DNA from: Streptomyces sp. JJ66
GTDB lineage: Bacteria; Actinomycetota; Actinomycetes; Streptomycetales; Streptomycetaceae
Reading direction: 5' to 3'
Length of the DNA: 35,595 bases
Assembly (NCBI RefSeq): GCF_019303495.1
Contig: NZ_JAEVFI010000016.1
Coordinates: forward strand, 188,574-224,168
Part shown: in pieces, positions 35,525 through 35,595 of the stretch
Position numbering within the stretch: position 1 is the first letter of the stretch
How the letters are laid out: each line of letters begins with the position of its first letter
The notes under the pieces: model-generated
Database searches by the model: none
What the model was told of the DNA's origin: nothing
What the model saw: the letters and a program-made list of their open reading frames with translations, nothing else
Made by a program: the position numbers and the translations under genes

Positions 35525-35595
35525 GGTGGCCCCCCGCCCGGCCGGGCGCCGCCCCGGCGGGCTGCGTCCGCTCTGTCGCGCTGCCCGCCGCAGCG
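35514..35595 (-). CDS. mtrB: Probable C-terminal end of MtrB sensor kinase (partial)
   Basis: Upstream of lpqB the frame ending at TGA 35516-35514 reads SATERTQPAGAAPGRAGG-HHES and would overlap lpqB by 11 bases. A second open frame ends at TGA 35523-35521 in an ATGA overlap (GGGPP end), so the true frame is uncertain. In actinobacteria mtrB lies directly before lpqB, and a Pro/Gly/Ala-rich C-terminal tail is common. The identity is inferred from synteny; only the tail is visible. Confidence 0.45.
   Translation of the reverse strand, partial: AAAGSATERTQPAGAAPGRAGGHHES

Overview
The window is high-GC actinobacterial DNA, almost certainly Streptomyces or a close relative. The evidence is the extreme third-position GC, frequent GTG starts, and a gene order I recognise from Streptomyces chromosomes: ssrA-smpB-S41 protease-ftsX-ftsE-prfB-two Ser/Thr kinases, then a TagF-type protein, an NAD-glutamate dehydrogenase of the large (about 180 kDa) class, secA, a NarL-type regulator, long-form hpf, comF and lpqB. 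No database search was possible; names rest on motifs and remembered family sequences.

Layout. Bases 1 to about 1900 look like eroded accessory DNA: the tail of an unidentified ORF, a frameshifted IS701-type transposase fragment, and a LysR regulator whose frame has no stop before the window edge. The tmRNA gene (minus, 1937-2304) separates this from a conserved core. From 2537 to 11985 most genes are on the minus strand: smpB, a membrane-anchored S41/CtpA-like protease, ftsX and ftsE (divisome regulation), a Gly/Ser/Thr-rich wall protein with an LAETG sorting signal, prfB (RF2), and two transmembrane Ser/Thr kinases (pkaB- and pkaA-like). One small plus-strand gene (6110-6301) encodes a CxxC/CxxC single-pass membrane protein.

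From 12376 to 18001 two large plus-strand genes follow: an FHA plus FtsK/EccC-type ATPase and a GT2 plus TagF-type polymerase. They converge on the minus-strand gdh (18141-23111). Next come a HAD phosphatase, a DUF6912-like protein with a heptad tandem repeat, an Rv3235-family protein (plus), secA (minus), a GNAT acetyltransferase and a YcaQ/AlkX-type DNA glycosylase (plus). The minus-strand genes response regulator, hpf, comF-like and lpqB complete the window; at the right edge is the probable C-terminus of mtrB.

Themes. Several genes deal with translation quality and ribosome state (tmRNA/SmpB rescue, RF2, HPF hibernation). Others deal with the envelope and division (FtsEX, S41 protease, LAETG protein, TagF, SecA, LpqB). 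The two kinases lie back to back with an FHA protein, a natural phospho-signalling pairing. I do not see a clearly new defence or mobile system. The most interesting observations are the shortened tmRNA tag (ANTKRDSFALAA), the FHA-ATPase next to the kinases, an altered His motif in the TagF domain, a stop-less LysR beside an IS scar, and several perfect palindromes in intergenic regions.
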